In this document: piece after piece, positions 18,111-27,463 of the stretch
How positions within the stretch are numbered: the stretch's first letter is position 1
Layout: each line of letters begins with the position of its first letter
Origin: Rhizobium chutanense
Lineage (GTDB): Bacteria > Pseudomonadota > Alphaproteobacteria > Rhizobiales > Rhizobiaceae
Direction of reading: 5' to 3'
Assembly (NCBI RefSeq): GCF_002531935.1
Contig: NZ_NWSV01000003.1
Span: 399,911 to 463,910, forward strand
Length of the DNA stretch: 64,000 bases
Position numbers and translations under genes: made by a program
Notes under the pieces: model-generated
The model's database searches: none
The model's input: the letters and a program-made list of their open reading frames with translations, nothing else
What the model was told of the DNA's origin: nothing

Positions 18111-19515
18111 TCTCCTCGCCTGATGTCGGCGAGAAACGCAGGTTCCAGACCGTGGCAGTGATCGAGATGAGAGTGACGACGATGAAGGCGGTGGAGAAAT
18201 CGGCGAGCGACGGCGTCTCGACATTGTTGAAGGCCATCGAGCCGTGCAGCGCCAGGGCCCCGATGCAGATGCCGAGCGACAGCATGAGCTGCTGAAAGGT
18301 CGTGTAGAAACTCGTCGCCGAGCTCATCCGCTCCTTGTCGATCTCGTCATAGGCAATGGTGTTATAGGCCGTGAACTGGAACGACAGGAAGAAGGCGCTG
18401 AGCACCAGCACGATGAAGATCAGCGGCATCGGCCAGTCCGGCCGGAAAGCGGCGCAGAGGCCGTAGCCGACCGTGCCGAGGATGCCGTTGAGGACGAGGC
18501 TGCGGCGGAAACCGAGCCGGCTGAAGACGAACTTCGCCATCGGCTTCATGGCGAGAGCGCCGAGTGCGGTGGCGATGACGATCTGGCCGGCCGCGGCGGC
18601 GGACAGGCCGAAACCGATCTGGAAGAGCAGCGGCAGCAGGAAGGGCTGCGCCCCTTGGGTGATGCGGGTCAGCGAACCGGCGATGACGGATGTGCCGAAG
18701 CTCGGCACCTTCATCAGCGAAAAATCCATGATCGGCGACGGATGCCTGCGGGCATGCCTGAGATAGCCGATGCCGAAGATGAGGCCGATTGATATCAGGA
18801 AGATCGAGAAGGCGCCCTCGCCTTCATGGCTCGACATTTCGAAGCCGAAGAGCAGCGAGCCGAGCGAGATGCCGGAGAGCACGAAGCCGATCGTATCGAA
18901 GGGTCCGCTCGCCTTGCCCTTCACCTCATCGATATAGATCGAGACGAAGATCATGCCGATGATGCCGACCGGCACGTTGATGTAGAAGATCCAGCGCCAG
19001 TCGAGATAGGTGACGAAGAAGCCGCCGAGCGGCGGGCCGACGATCGGGCCGATCAGCGCCGGCACCAGCAGCCAGGACATGGCACTGACCATATCCTTGC
19101 GGGCGACGCTGCGCATCAGCACCAGGCGCCCGACCGGCATCATCATCGCGCCGCCCATGCCCTGCAAGAGCCGCGCTAGCACCAGGAAGGACAAAGTCGG
19201 CGCCAGCGCACAGAGGATGGAGCCGGCGACGAAGACGGCGATTGCCGCGCGGAAGACGGTGCGGGAGCCGAAACTGTCGGCCATCCGGCCGCTCGCCGGA
19301 ATGAAGATCGCCAGGCTGAGGAGATAGGAGGTCAGCGCGATCGACATGGCCGGCGCGCTGACGGCGAAATCGCGCGCCATGGTCGGCAGCGCGGTCGCCA
19401 GCACGGTCGCGTCGATATTTTCCATCAGCATCGCGCTCGCGACAATCATCGCGATCACCCGGAAATTGGGCGCGGCGCGCCGAACCATCGGCGCCTGGTA
19501 GATCTGATCCGACAT
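18058..19515 (-). CDS. MFS multidrug exporter, DHA2 (14-helix) family
   Basis: 485 residues with about 14 helices. Family motifs: ENIDATVLATALPTMARDF in helix 1, GRMADSFGSRTVFR (motif A) after helix 2, RLLQGMGGAMMMPVGRL, and PALIGPIVGPPLGGFFVTYLDWRWIFYINVPVG (motif C, antiporter hallmark, with the DHA2-typical WRWIFYINVPVG). Proton-driven export of drugs or toxic metabolites is likely. No adaptor gene is adjacent. Its 3' end overlaps the DUF1697 gene on the other strand. Confidence 0.9.
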   Translation of the reverse strand: MSDQIYQAPMVRRAAPNFRVIAMIVASAMLMENIDATVLATALPTMARDFAVSAPAMSIALTSYLLSLAIFIPASGRMADSFGSRTVFRAAIAVFVAGSILCALAPTLSFLVLARLLQGMGGAMMMPVGRLVLMRSVARKDMVSAMSWLLVPALIGPIVGPPLGGFFVTYLDWRWIFYINVPVGIIGMIFVSIYIDEVKGKASGPFDTIGFVLSGISLGSLLFGFEMSSHEGEGAFSIFLISIGLIFGIGYLRHARRHPSPIMDFSLMKVPSFGTSVIAGSLTRITQGAQPFLLPLLFQIGFGLSAAAAGQIVIATALGALAMKPMAKFVFSRLGFRRSLVLNGILGTVGYGLCAAFRPDWPMPLIFIVLVLSAFFLSFQFTAYNTIAYDEIDKERMSSATSFYTTFQQLMLSLGICIGALALHGSMAFNNVETPSLADFSTAFIVVTLISITATVWNLRFSPTSGEEISGYKARRTKVDGKTKT

Positions 19516-19771
19516 CGTCCGGAATCACTCGCGGTGGCGCGGCGGAGCACACAAGGCAGCAAGGCCGCGGAGATGACATGGCACAAGGCCAAAGGGGAGA
19601 CGATCTGCTATACGCTTGAGATCATGGCGGCGCTATGTCCTTTATGGCAAAGCTGCTTTGACGAGAGGGAAAGGCGGATCACGATTCCTTGCATCGCCCT
19701 AATGTTCGTGAAGGTCGTTCAGCCGGCATGAGCGGCTTGCGCCGCAGACACCCCGGCCCTACCTATGAAGC

Positions 19772-21274
19772 ATGACCTCCGCCCTTGAGACAAATCGGCC
19801 CGGTGCGGCCTTTCCGTTCGACAACAGCTATGTCGGCTTGCCCCCGCGCTTCTTTGCGGCCCAAGCGCCGACGCCGGTGGCCGAGCCCTGGCTGATCAAG
19901 CTGAACGAGCCGCTGGCCGCCGAGCTCGGGCTCGACGTCGAGACGCTGCGGCGCGACGGCGCTGCGATCTTCTCCGGCAATCTCGTCCCCGAAGGGGCCG
20001 AACCGCTGGCGATGGCCTATGCCGGCCATCAGTTCGGCGGCTTCTCGCCGCAGCTCGGCGACGGGCGCGCCATCCTGCTCGGCGAGGTGGTCGACCGCAG
20101 CGGCCGGCGCTTCGATATCCAGTTGAAGGGTGCCGGGCCGACGCCTTTCTCGCGCCGCGGCGACGGGCGGGCGGCCATCGGGCCGGTGCTCAGGGAATAT
20201 ATCATCAGCGAGGCGATGTTTGCGCTCGGCATTCCCGCCACGCGGGCACTGGCGGCGGTGACGACGGGCGAGCCGGTCTATCGCGAAGAGGTGCTGCCGG
20301 GCGCGGTCTTCACCCGCGTCGCGGCCAGCCATATCCGGGTCGGCACCTTTCAGTATTTCGCCGCGAGAGGCGACACCGACGGCGTGCGGGCGCTGGCCGA
20401 CTATGTCATCGACCGGCATTATCCGGCGCTGAAAGCGGCCGAAAATCCCTATCTCGCGCTGTTCGAGGCAGTCTCGGAGCGCCAGGCGGCATTGATCGCC
20501 CGCTGGCTGCATGTCGGCTTCATCCACGGCGTGATGAACACCGACAATATGACCGTCTCCGGCGAGACCATCGATTTCGGCCCCTGCGCCTTCATGGATG
20601 CCTACGACCCGGCGACCGTCTTCTCGTCGATCGACCAGCACGGCCGTTATGCCTATGCCAACCAGCCGGGCATCGGCCAGTGGAACCTTGCAAGGCTCGG
20701 CGAAACACTGCTGCCGCTGATCGACGAAGAGCCGGACGGTGCCGTCGACAAGGCGAACGGGGTGATCCGCGCCTATGGCGAACGCTTCCAGGCGCATTGG
20801 CTGGCCGGCATGCGAGACAAAATCGGACTTGCCGGGCAAGAGGACGGCGATCTCGAACTGGTGCAGGCCTTGCTGTCGCTGATGCAGGCGCAGGGCGCCG
20901 ATTTCACCCTGACCTTCCGGCGGTTGTCGGATCTTGCCGGCGATGAGGCCGCGGAGCCCGCCTTTGCGGCAAGTTTCCGCGAGGCGGAGACCTGCGGCGC
21001 CTGGCTTGCCCAATGGCGCGAGAGGCTGTCACGCGATCGGCAAACCGGGGCCGAGCGCAGCATTGCCATGCGCGGCGTCAATCCGGCCTTCATTCCGCGC
21101 AATCACCGGGTCGAGCAGGCGATCGAGGCCGCGGTCGAGAACGGCGATTTCTCGCTGTTCGAGGCGCTGCTCACCGTGCTTTCGAAACCCTATGAGGACC
21201 AGCCGGGCTTTGCCGCCTATCTGGAACCGCCGAAGCCGAACGAACGGGTGCTTGCGACCTTCTGCGGGACGTGA
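19772..21274 (+). CDS. selO: Protein adenylyltransferase SelO (YdiU/UPF0061)
   Basis: 500 residues with the SelO pseudokinase-like fold. Visible family marks: MAYAGHQFGGFSPQLGDGRAILLGE, LKGAGPTPFSRRGDGRA (nucleotide loop), REYIISEAM, and HGVMNTDNMTVSGETIDFGPCAFMD, which supplies the metal-binding Asn/Asp residues and the catalytic Asp. SelO transfers AMP from ATP to protein hydroxyls and has a role in redox stress. The C-terminus ends PKPNERVLATFCGT, with the conserved Cys near the end (bacterial Cys in place of selenocysteine). Length typical. Confidence 0.94.
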   Translation: MTSALETNRPGAAFPFDNSYVGLPPRFFAAQAPTPVAEPWLIKLNEPLAAELGLDVETLRRDGAAIFSGNLVPEGAEPLAMAYAGHQFGGFSPQLGDGRAILLGEVVDRSGRRFDIQLKGAGPTPFSRRGDGRAAIGPVLREYIISEAMFALGIPATRALAAVTTGEPVYREEVLPGAVFTRVAASHIRVGTFQYFAARGDTDGVRALADYVIDRHYPALKAAENPYLALFEAVSERQAALIARWLHVGFIHGVMNTDNMTVSGETIDFGPCAFMDAYDPATVFSSIDQHGRYAYANQPGIGQWNLARLGETLLPLIDEEPDGAVDKANGVIRAYGERFQAHWLAGMRDKIGLAGQEDGDLELVQALLSLMQAQGADFTLTFRRLSDLAGDEAAEPAFAASFREAETCGAWLAQWRERLSRDRQTGAERSIAMRGVNPAFIPRNHRVEQAIEAAVENGDFSLFEALLTVLSKPYEDQPGFAAYLEPPKPNERVLATFCGT

Positions 21275-21415
21275 GCAGCCCCAATACAACCGTACCGTGA
21301 CGACGGCCTGCGGCAATTGCGGCCGTTGAAAGGCATCTCCTTCGCGCTATCTGGCTGATCGGCGGGGCTTTTCCGCCGATCCCTCACCCGGCGAAATCAA
21401 GCGGGAGACAGCCTT

Positions 21416-23755
21416 ATGGCGATCGTCATCACCTCGATCTTCTTCATCATCATCGGGCTGGCGCTCGGCGGCGGCGGGCTGTGGCTCGTGACACTCGGCG
21501 GCAGTGTCTTCTATCTGTTCGCCGGGCTTATGTTCCTGATCACCGCCGGGCTGCTTCTGATGCGCAAGGCGGTGGCGCTCTGGGTCTATGCGGTGCTCGT
21601 CGTCGCCGCACTCGCCTGGGCGGTCTGGGAGGTCGGCTTCGACTGGTGGCAGCTGGGACCGCGCGGCGGCATGATCATCCTGCTCGGGCTCTGGCTGCTG
21701 ACGCCGTGGATCCGCCGGCCGCTCGGCCTGCGCAGCCCGACCGGCTTCACCTATGGCGCCAATCCCTGGCCGCTCACCGTGCCTGTCATCCTCGCCATCC
21801 TTGTCGCCGTCTATTCGATGACGAGGGACCCGCACGATCTCGCCGGCGAGCTGCCGGCCGACAAGGTCGCCGCCAACCCCGCCTTCGGCGGAAGCGTGCC
21901 GGATGGCGAATGGCACCAGTACGGCCGCACGCCTTTCGGCCAGCGTTATTCGCCGCTCGACCAGATCACCGCCCAGAACGTCTCGACGCTGAAGGAAGCG
22001 TGGCGATACCAGACCGGCGACGTCAAACGGCCGGAGGATATCAGCGAGACGACCTATCAGGTGACGCCGCTGAAGGTGAAGGACACGCTCTATCTCTGCA
22101 CGCCGCACAACTGGGCGATCGCGCTCGACGCCAAGACCGGCAAGGAGAAATGGAAATACGACGCCAATTCCGGCATGAACCCCAACCGACAGCACCAGAC
22201 CTGCCGCGGCGTCACCTATTATGCCGATCCAACCGTCGCCGCCGGCCAGCCCTGCGCCGAACGTATCTATCTGCCGACATCGGACGCCCGGCTGATTGCG
22301 CTCGATGCGGCGGACGGAAAGGTTTGCACCAGTTTTGCCGACCAGGGCGTGCTGCATCTGGAAACCGGCATGCGCTACAATCCGGCCGGCTATTATTATT
22401 CCACCTCGCCGCCGGTGGCGGTGGCCGGCAAGATCATCGTCGGCGGAGCGGTGAACGACAATTATTCGACTGAGGAGCAATCCGGCGTCATCCGCGCCTT
22501 CGACATCAATAGCGGCGCGCTGATCTGGAACTGGGATTCCGGCAATCCCGACGTGACGACGCCGATCGCCGACGGCCAGACCTACACGACCAACTCGCCG
22601 AACAGCTGGTCGGTCTTCAGCGTCGACGAAGCGCTCGGGATGGTCTACATCCCGCTCGGCAACCAGGTGCCCGACCAGCTCGGCATCGGCCGCAGCGACA
22701 ATGTCGAGAAATTCTCTTCCTCGATCGTCGCCCTCGACATCGCCACCGGCCAGCTGCGCTGGGTGCGCCAGACCGTGCATCACGATCTCTGGGACATGGA
22801 CGTGCCGGCTCAGCCTGTGCTGATCGACCTGACGAAGCAGGACGGCACGGTGGTTCCCGCCCTTGTGGGCCCGACCAAGCAGGGCGATCTCTATGTGCTC
22901 GACCGGCGCAGCGGCGAGCCGATCATCCCGGTCAAGGAAATTCCCGCACCCGGCGGCGCGATCACCGGCGATCATACTTCTCCGACCCAGCCGATCTCCG
23001 ATCTCACCTTCTCGCCCGAGCCTCTGCAGGAAAAAGACATGTGGGGCGTGTCGCTGTTCGACCAGCTCGCCTGCCGCATCGACTTCCATCGTTACTATTA
23101 CGAGGGCCGTTATACGCCGCCTTCGCTCAAGGGGACGATCGTCTATCCCGGCAATTTCGGCACCTTCAACTGGGGTTCGGTGGCGGTCGATCCGGAGCGG
23201 CAGATCATGTTCGGCATGCCGACCTATCTCGCCTTCACCTCACGCCTGGTGCCGGCCGCCGACATTCCGCCGAGAGGCCAGGACGAAAAGGGCAGCGAAC
23301 AGGGGCTGAACCGCAATGACGGCGCACCCTACGGCGTCTTCATGGGCCCCTTCCTCGGGCTCTTAAAAATCCCCTGCCAGGCGCCGCCATGGGGCTATGT
23401 CGCCGGCGTCGATCTGCGCACCGGCAAGATCGCCTATATGCACAAGAACGGCACCGTCCGCGACATGACGCCATTGCCGCTGCCCTTCAAGGTCGGCGTG
23501 CCCGGCATCGGCGGACCGATGCTGACCAAGGGCGGCGTCGCCTTCCTCGGCGCTGCGGTCGACAATTACCTGCGCGCCTATGACGTGATGAACGGGAAAG
23601 AACTCTGGCAGGCGCGGCTTCCGGCCGGCGGCCAGGCGACGCCGATGACCTATACGGCCGACGACAACAAACAATATGTCGTCATGGTCGCCGGCGGCCA
23701 CGGCTCGGTCGGCACCACGCCTGGTGATTATGTGATTGCGTATACGTTGCCGTGA
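21416..23755 (+). CDS. gcd: Membrane-bound PQQ-dependent glucose dehydrogenase
   Basis: 779 residues. Five N-terminal membrane helices (about 1-135) anchor it; the rest is an eight-bladed periplasmic quinoprotein propeller with WEYQTG-like blade motifs, the TCRGVTYY segment, and HHDLWDMDVPAQPVL and GNFGTFNWGSVAVDP near the active site. The enzyme oxidises glucose to gluconolactone in the periplasm and passes electrons to ubiquinone; in rhizobia it drives gluconate formation and phosphate solubilisation. Needs PQQ, whose synthesis genes are not in this window. A hydrophobic start right after the ATG at 21416 supports the call. Confidence 0.95.
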   Translation: MAIVITSIFFIIIGLALGGGGLWLVTLGGSVFYLFAGLMFLITAGLLLMRKAVALWVYAVLVVAALAWAVWEVGFDWWQLGPRGGMIILLGLWLLTPWIRRPLGLRSPTGFTYGANPWPLTVPVILAILVAVYSMTRDPHDLAGELPADKVAANPAFGGSVPDGEWHQYGRTPFGQRYSPLDQITAQNVSTLKEAWRYQTGDVKRPEDISETTYQVTPLKVKDTLYLCTPHNWAIALDAKTGKEKWKYDANSGMNPNRQHQTCRGVTYYADPTVAAGQPCAERIYLPTSDARLIALDAADGKVCTSFADQGVLHLETGMRYNPAGYYYSTSPPVAVAGKIIVGGAVNDNYSTEEQSGVIRAFDINSGALIWNWDSGNPDVTTPIADGQTYTTNSPNSWSVFSVDEALGMVYIPLGNQVPDQLGIGRSDNVEKFSSSIVALDIATGQLRWVRQTVHHDLWDMDVPAQPVLIDLTKQDGTVVPALVGPTKQGDLYVLDRRSGEPIIPVKEIPAPGGAITGDHTSPTQPISDLTFSPEPLQEKDMWGVSLFDQLACRIDFHRYYYEGRYTPPSLKGTIVYPGNFGTFNWGSVAVDPERQIMFGMPTYLAFTSRLVPAADIPPRGQDEKGSEQGLNRNDGAPYGVFMGPFLGLLKIPCQAPPWGYVAGVDLRTGKIAYMHKNGTVRDMTPLPLPFKVGVPGIGGPMLTKGGVAFLGAAVDNYLRAYDVMNGKELWQARLPAGGQATPMTYTADDNKQYVVMVAGGHGSVGTTPGDYVIAYTLP

Positions 23756-23978
23756 TGGGAAGGCTGCGCCTTGAACCACATTGAACCTGCAAGTGGAAAA
23801 ACGACATCACCGGGGCGCTGACGATCTGGACATATGATTGGGTGTAGCCTGGTCAGAGCCGCCGGCGAGTTTCCGGCACTGCGCTCCTAAGTCGATCGTG
23901 CCTGCGCGCGTCCGGCTTTCAAAAGAGCCTATGACGGCCGGATGGCGCATTTCGCGGCGGGGGATCGATAAAAGGAAG

Positions 23979-24121
23979 ACCCCTCCCCAACCCCTCCCCA
24001 CAAGGGGGCGGGGCTTAACCTGCCGCACCGGTTTTCCCTATCTGCGACGTTTCGAGTGGAACGAGGCGGACGCTCCGGGTTAGCCCCTCCCCCTTGTGGG
24101 GAGGGGTTGGGGAGGGGTTTT
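23979..24121. repeat. Palindromic intergenic element, family A, copy 2
   Basis: Inverted arms at about 23979-24017 and 24080-24121 with the same CCCCTCCCC AACCCCTCCCC ACAAGGGGG sequence as copy 1, around a 62-base core containing CTGCCGCACC and GTTTCGAG. The core is conserved, in reverse orientation, in copy 3. It fills most of the 374-base gap between gcd and the beta-lactamase gene; nothing else is seen in that gap. Confidence 0.92.
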
Positions 24122-24129
24122 CTGGCGAT

Positions 24130-25059
24130 TCACACCATCTCGACGATCATCCGCCCAACCTCGGCAAAGATCGGGTTGAGATCCTTTACCGGCACGGTCG
24201 CCTCGGCGATGTAGACGGCGGCGGCGATCGGGCCGCGGTCGGGGGGCCAGATCACGGCGATATCGCCGAGGGAGCCGTTCGGACCGGTGCCGGTCTTGTC
24301 GCCGACCTTCCACTCCTGGGGCAAGCCGGCTCTCAGCCGCTCGCCGCCGGTGGTGCTTGCCACCAGCCAGGCGATCAGCCGGTCCGAGGAGGCCTCTGTC
24401 AGCACCGAGCCGAGGGTCAGGTTGCCGAGTGTATCGAGCATCGCATCCGGTGTCGTGGTGTCGCGCGGATCGTCCTTTTTGCCCTCGTTCAGCGTCGGTT
24501 CGGTGCGGTCGAGACGGGTCGTGCCGTCGCCGATCGAGCGCAGCCAGTCGGTCAGACCAGCCGGCCCGCCAAAGCTTTCCAGCAGCAGGTTGCCGGCGGT
24601 ATTGTCGCTGACCGTCACCGCCGCTTCGCAGAGTTCGGCGATCGTCATGCCGTCGGCGCCGGCATGTTTTTCGCTGAGCGGCGAATAGTCGACGAGCTTG
24701 TCCCTGCCGTAGGTCACCCGCCGGTCGAGCTTCTCCTCGCCCTTGTCGACCCGGGCCAGCACAAAGCCCGCGGCCAGCGCCTTGAAGGTGCTGCACATCG
24801 GAAAGGCCTCGCTGCCGCGATAGCCGAAAGAGATGCTCGTCTGGGTATCGAGCACCGAGACGCCGAGGCGGCCGCCGGTGCGTTTTTCCAACGCGGCAAG
24901 ACGTCTCTCGACGTTATCGTCGCCCTCCCCGGTCTTTTCCTCGGCCCCCTGCTCGGCCCCCTCCTCGGCATTGGCGGGAAGCGCCGGCGCGGGCAGGCCC
25001 AGAGCAGGTAGGCAAAGCGCCGAGCCGAGCAGCAGGCGGCGGGTAAGGCTGAGATCCAT
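24130..25059 (-). CDS. Class A beta-lactamase
   Basis: 309 residues from the ATG at 25059 (GGAGGATGTC upstream); an upstream in-frame ATG at 25122 lacks a leader-like start. A Tat-like signal (LTRRLLLGSAL) is followed by an acidic linker (33-50). Class A motifs: S90-T-F-K93, S151-D-N153, E187 in RTEPTLNE (omega-loop Glu) and K255-T-G257. All catalytic residues are present, so hydrolysis of penicillins/cephalosporins in the periplasm is expected. No AmpR-type regulator is adjacent. The 30-residue acidic insert before the fold is unusual. Confidence 0.94.
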   Translation of the reverse strand: MDLSLTRRLLLGSALCLPALGLPAPALPANAEEGAEQGAEEKTGEGDDNVERRLAALEKRTGGRLGVSVLDTQTSISFGYRGSEAFPMCSTFKALAAGFVLARVDKGEEKLDRRVTYGRDKLVDYSPLSEKHAGADGMTIAELCEAAVTVSDNTAGNLLLESFGGPAGLTDWLRSIGDGTTRLDRTEPTLNEGKKDDPRDTTTPDAMLDTLGNLTLGSVLTEASSDRLIAWLVASTTGGERLRAGLPQEWKVGDKTGTGPNGSLGDIAVIWPPDRGPIAAAVYIAEATVPVKDLNPIFAEVGRMIVEMV

Positions 25060-25151
25060 GACATCCTCCGGTGAGTCGGAGAACAGAGCTAAGACGAGAT
25101 TGCGGCGGCATCTCGTTCCCACGGCAACACTATTGCCGTCGCGCTGCCCGA

Positions 25152-26186
25152 TTACGCGGCGCGCGTAACCTCAACTGTCACATGCGACAATTCCGTCAGC
25201 GCCGAAAGCCTGCCCTTGTAGAAGGCCGGCTCGCGCGGCGTCGAGGTAACGACGGCAACGATGGTGGCGTGGTGGCCGGGACCGACCTGCCAGACATGCA
25301 GATCGGTGATCCGGTCTTCCCCGGTCTCGATCGCCTCGCGGATTTCCGCCGGCAGCGTCTCGCCGTGCGGGACGACGTCGAGGAGAACGCCGCCCGAGGC
25401 TTTCATCAGGCTCCAGGACCAGTTGGCGATAACAAGGCCGCCGACGATGCCCATGATGGGATCGAGCCAGAGCCAGCCGTAGAGACTGCCGAGCGTCAGC
25501 GCGGCGATGGCGAGCACCGAGGTCATGGCATCGGCGATGACATGCAGATAGGCGGCGCGGATATTGTTGTCGCCGGGCTTTGCATGATGGTCGTGGGCAT
25601 GATGATCGTGGGCGTGATGGCCATGATCACCATGACCGTGATCATGGTGGTGGTGACCATGATGATGCGCGTGCGCATGATGGCCATGCGCGGCATGACC
25701 GCCGCCGGCCAGCAGCCAGGCGCTGATCAGATTGACGGCAAGACCGATCACCGCGACGGCAATCGCCTGGGCAAAGCCGATCGGCACCGGGTTCGAAAGG
25801 CGCAGCCAGCTTTCCCAGGCCATCAGCAGGGCGATCAGCGCCAGGATGATGGCGCTGGCGAAACCGGCGAGATCGCCGAGCTTGCCGGTGCCGAAGGTGA
25901 AGCGCGGGTTGCGCGCCTGCCTGCGGGCGAAGAGATAGGCGAGCGCCGAAATCAGCAGCGCGCTGGCATGGGTCGACATGTGCCAGCCATCGGCGACCAG
26001 CGCCATCGAGCCATAGGCCGTGCCGGCGGCGATCTCCGCCACCATCATCACCGCCGTCAGCGCGATCACCAGCCAGATGCGCCGCTCGTTCACCGCATGA
26101 TCGGCGCCGAGGAAGATATGATCATGTTCAAGGGCATCGATTCCAGCCTTGTCGATTCCGGCACGCATTACAGGCTCCTTCGTCAC
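25152..26186 (-). CDS. dmeF: CDF-family Co2+/Ni2+ efflux transporter DmeF
   Basis: 344-residue cation diffusion facilitator: six helices, with a very His-rich cytoplasmic loop between helices 4 and 5 (about 175-215, over 25 His) that binds metal, and a C-terminal metallochaperone-like domain (about 265-344, DLHVWQVGPGHHATIVAVV). LVADGWHMSTHASAL and LHVIADAMTSVLAI carry the HxxxD-type metal site of the membrane part. With dmeR 5 bases upstream this matches the dmeRF nickel/cobalt resistance operon described in Rhizobium leguminosarum. Confidence 0.95.
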   Translation of the reverse strand: MTKEPVMRAGIDKAGIDALEHDHIFLGADHAVNERRIWLVIALTAVMMVAEIAAGTAYGSMALVADGWHMSTHASALLISALAYLFARRQARNPRFTFGTGKLGDLAGFASAIILALIALLMAWESWLRLSNPVPIGFAQAIAVAVIGLAVNLISAWLLAGGGHAAHGHHAHAHHHGHHHHDHGHGDHGHHAHDHHAHDHHAKPGDNNIRAAYLHVIADAMTSVLAIAALTLGSLYGWLWLDPIMGIVGGLVIANWSWSLMKASGGVLLDVVPHGETLPAEIREAIETGEDRITDLHVWQVGPGHHATIVAVVTSTPREPAFYKGRLSALTELSHVTVEVTRAA

Positions 26187-26191
26187 GGCAC

Positions 26192-26464
26192 TCAGCGGAT
26201 ATAGGTTCTCAGCACTTCCGATATTTCCTCGACCGCCTCCGCCCTCGCCGCGTCGTCATCGGCATTCAGCACGTGTTCGCGCAGATGATCGTCCAGCACC
26301 TCGCCGGTCAGCCCGGTCAGGGCGCCGCGGACGGAGGCGAGCAGTTGCAGGATTTCGCCGCAGGGTCGCTCGGCCTCGAGCGCCCGCTCGACCGCTTCCA
26401 TCTGCCCCTTCAAACGGCTGACGCGGGCGATGAGTTTCTTTTTCTGCAGGGTAGTGTGCGACAT
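26192..26464 (-). CDS. dmeR: Metal-responsive repressor DmeR (RcnR/CsoR family)
   Basis: 90-residue all-helical repressor. It carries the Ni/Co-type ligand set H3, C35, H60 and H64 seen in RcnR, so nickel or cobalt would release it from DNA. Its ATG at 26464 is preceded by AT-rich DNA without any Shine-Dalgarno-like sequence, and a good -10 candidate ends only 9 bases upstream, so the message may be leaderless. First gene of the dmeRF operon; the operator is at 26474-26499. Confidence 0.94.
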   Translation of the reverse strand: MSHTTLQKKKLIARVSRLKGQMEAVERALEAERPCGEILQLLASVRGALTGLTGEVLDDHLREHVLNADDDAARAEAVEEISEVLRTYIR

Positions 26465-26472
26465 GGTGGTTT

Positions 26473-26502
26473 TATATAACATAGGGGGGTATAGTATATC
26501 AA
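26473..26502 (-). promoter_or_regulatory. dmeRF promoter and G/C-tract operator
   Basis: On the minus strand: TTGATA (26502-26497), an 18-base spacer, then TATATA (26478-26473). Inside the spacer lies an RcnR/CsoR-class operator: six C's (26489-26484) flanked by AT-rich, roughly inverted halves (ATACTATA and TATGTTAT). Binding would block the promoter, giving self-repression that is lifted by Ni/Co. Confidence 0.75.
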
Positions 26503-26744
26503 GAGAATGGAGATGGGCTCTGAGATAGCCGATACGTAGCCCATCCGGCTGCCGCCACCTTCCCGTAAACGGGGCGAAGGGACCATGCCGCGCCCTCTCC
26601 GTCCCGGGGTTATGTAGCAAATGCCACCAACTACCGGCCCAACGAAGCGATGTACGTTCACACAAACTATTGCTTCCCATACCCCATGAATTGAGCGCAC
26701 AATCCAACTGGCTCACCAAGCCGAAGGACTACGAGGGGCGGTCC

Positions 26745-27140
26745 ATGGTTTCCTCACCAGCAACAGCACTTGTGGTGCCTTTTGCGGTCTTACTGACGGG
26801 TCTGTTCGCACAGAGCGATGCCCACATGGCGGCTGGCGGTTGGACCTACCCACCCGCCTGTTGCAATGGCAACGATGTCGGTGGTGACTGCCAAGCGATT
26901 CCGAGTTCGGACGTCACGAAAGGGCCATTCGGATTCTCAATTCACCTTCATCCGGGAGACCATCATCTTGTGACCAGAAATCAGCTATTGTTAATCCCTT
27001 ACGGAAAGGAGATTCCATCTCACGACCATGACTATCACATCTGCCTTCAGCCAACAGATGACCGTTCTGACGCTGCAGGGATGGGGCGAGATGGAAAATA
27101 CCGCGTTAACTGCTTCTTTGTGCCTCCAGACGGTGTTTGA
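26745..27140 (+). CDS. Small secreted Cys/His-containing protein
   Basis: 131 residues from the ATG at 26745 (GAGGGGCGG upstream). Signal peptide about 1-25 (cleaved near SDA-HM). The mature protein carries YPPACCNGNDVGGDC, then FSIHLHPGDHHLVTR, and a later Cys pair (HICLQ, VNCFF). This WxYPxxCC...DC / PGDH layout recurs in a widespread alphaproteobacterial family of small exported proteins without known function. The clustered His and Cys could bind metal; proximity to dmeRF is suggestive but it is on the other strand. Confidence 0.7.
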   Translation: MVSSPATALVVPFAVLLTGLFAQSDAHMAAGGWTYPPACCNGNDVGGDCQAIPSSDVTKGPFGFSIHLHPGDHHLVTRNQLLLIPYGKEIPSHDHDYHICLQPTDDRSDAAGMGRDGKYRVNCFFVPPDGV

Positions 27141-27463
27141 TTGGGAAATCCTCTCGTCGTTCCGTGATGGCAGTGGGCACGAGGTGCGCGGTTCAGTCGT
27201 AGTCACTCCTGCCACAAAGCATTCCGCAGATCCTTTGGCCAACCGGACGGCAAGGGACGGGACACGCGCGATCCGCCATTGACAAATGCGGCATTTCCGA
27301 CGATTGATGCTGCATGATCAAAAACGCGCACCAGAGCCGCTCGTATTTTTGGCTGTACCTGTAAAGGGCGGCCCGACAGATCATATTGTCAACAAGCCGC
27401 CGTCAGGCGGCTTTGTTGTATCGGCAGCGTCCTGACGGCAGACTATCAAAGGACGCGAAGACC
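27141..27463. other. 323-base gap; only a hairpin recognised
   Basis: No convincing ORF or RNA gene. Near its right end, 27390-27418, AACAAGCCGCC-GTCA-GGCGGCTTTGTT forms an 11-bp stem with one bulged base, a plausible terminator or leader hairpin in front of the GNAT gene. GC content is lower than in the flanks. Confidence 0.5.

Noticed and set aside
19534..19731. 65-codon frame upstream of selO
   Set aside because: No ribosome site, no family pattern and not in a coding-like composition; treated as intergenic.
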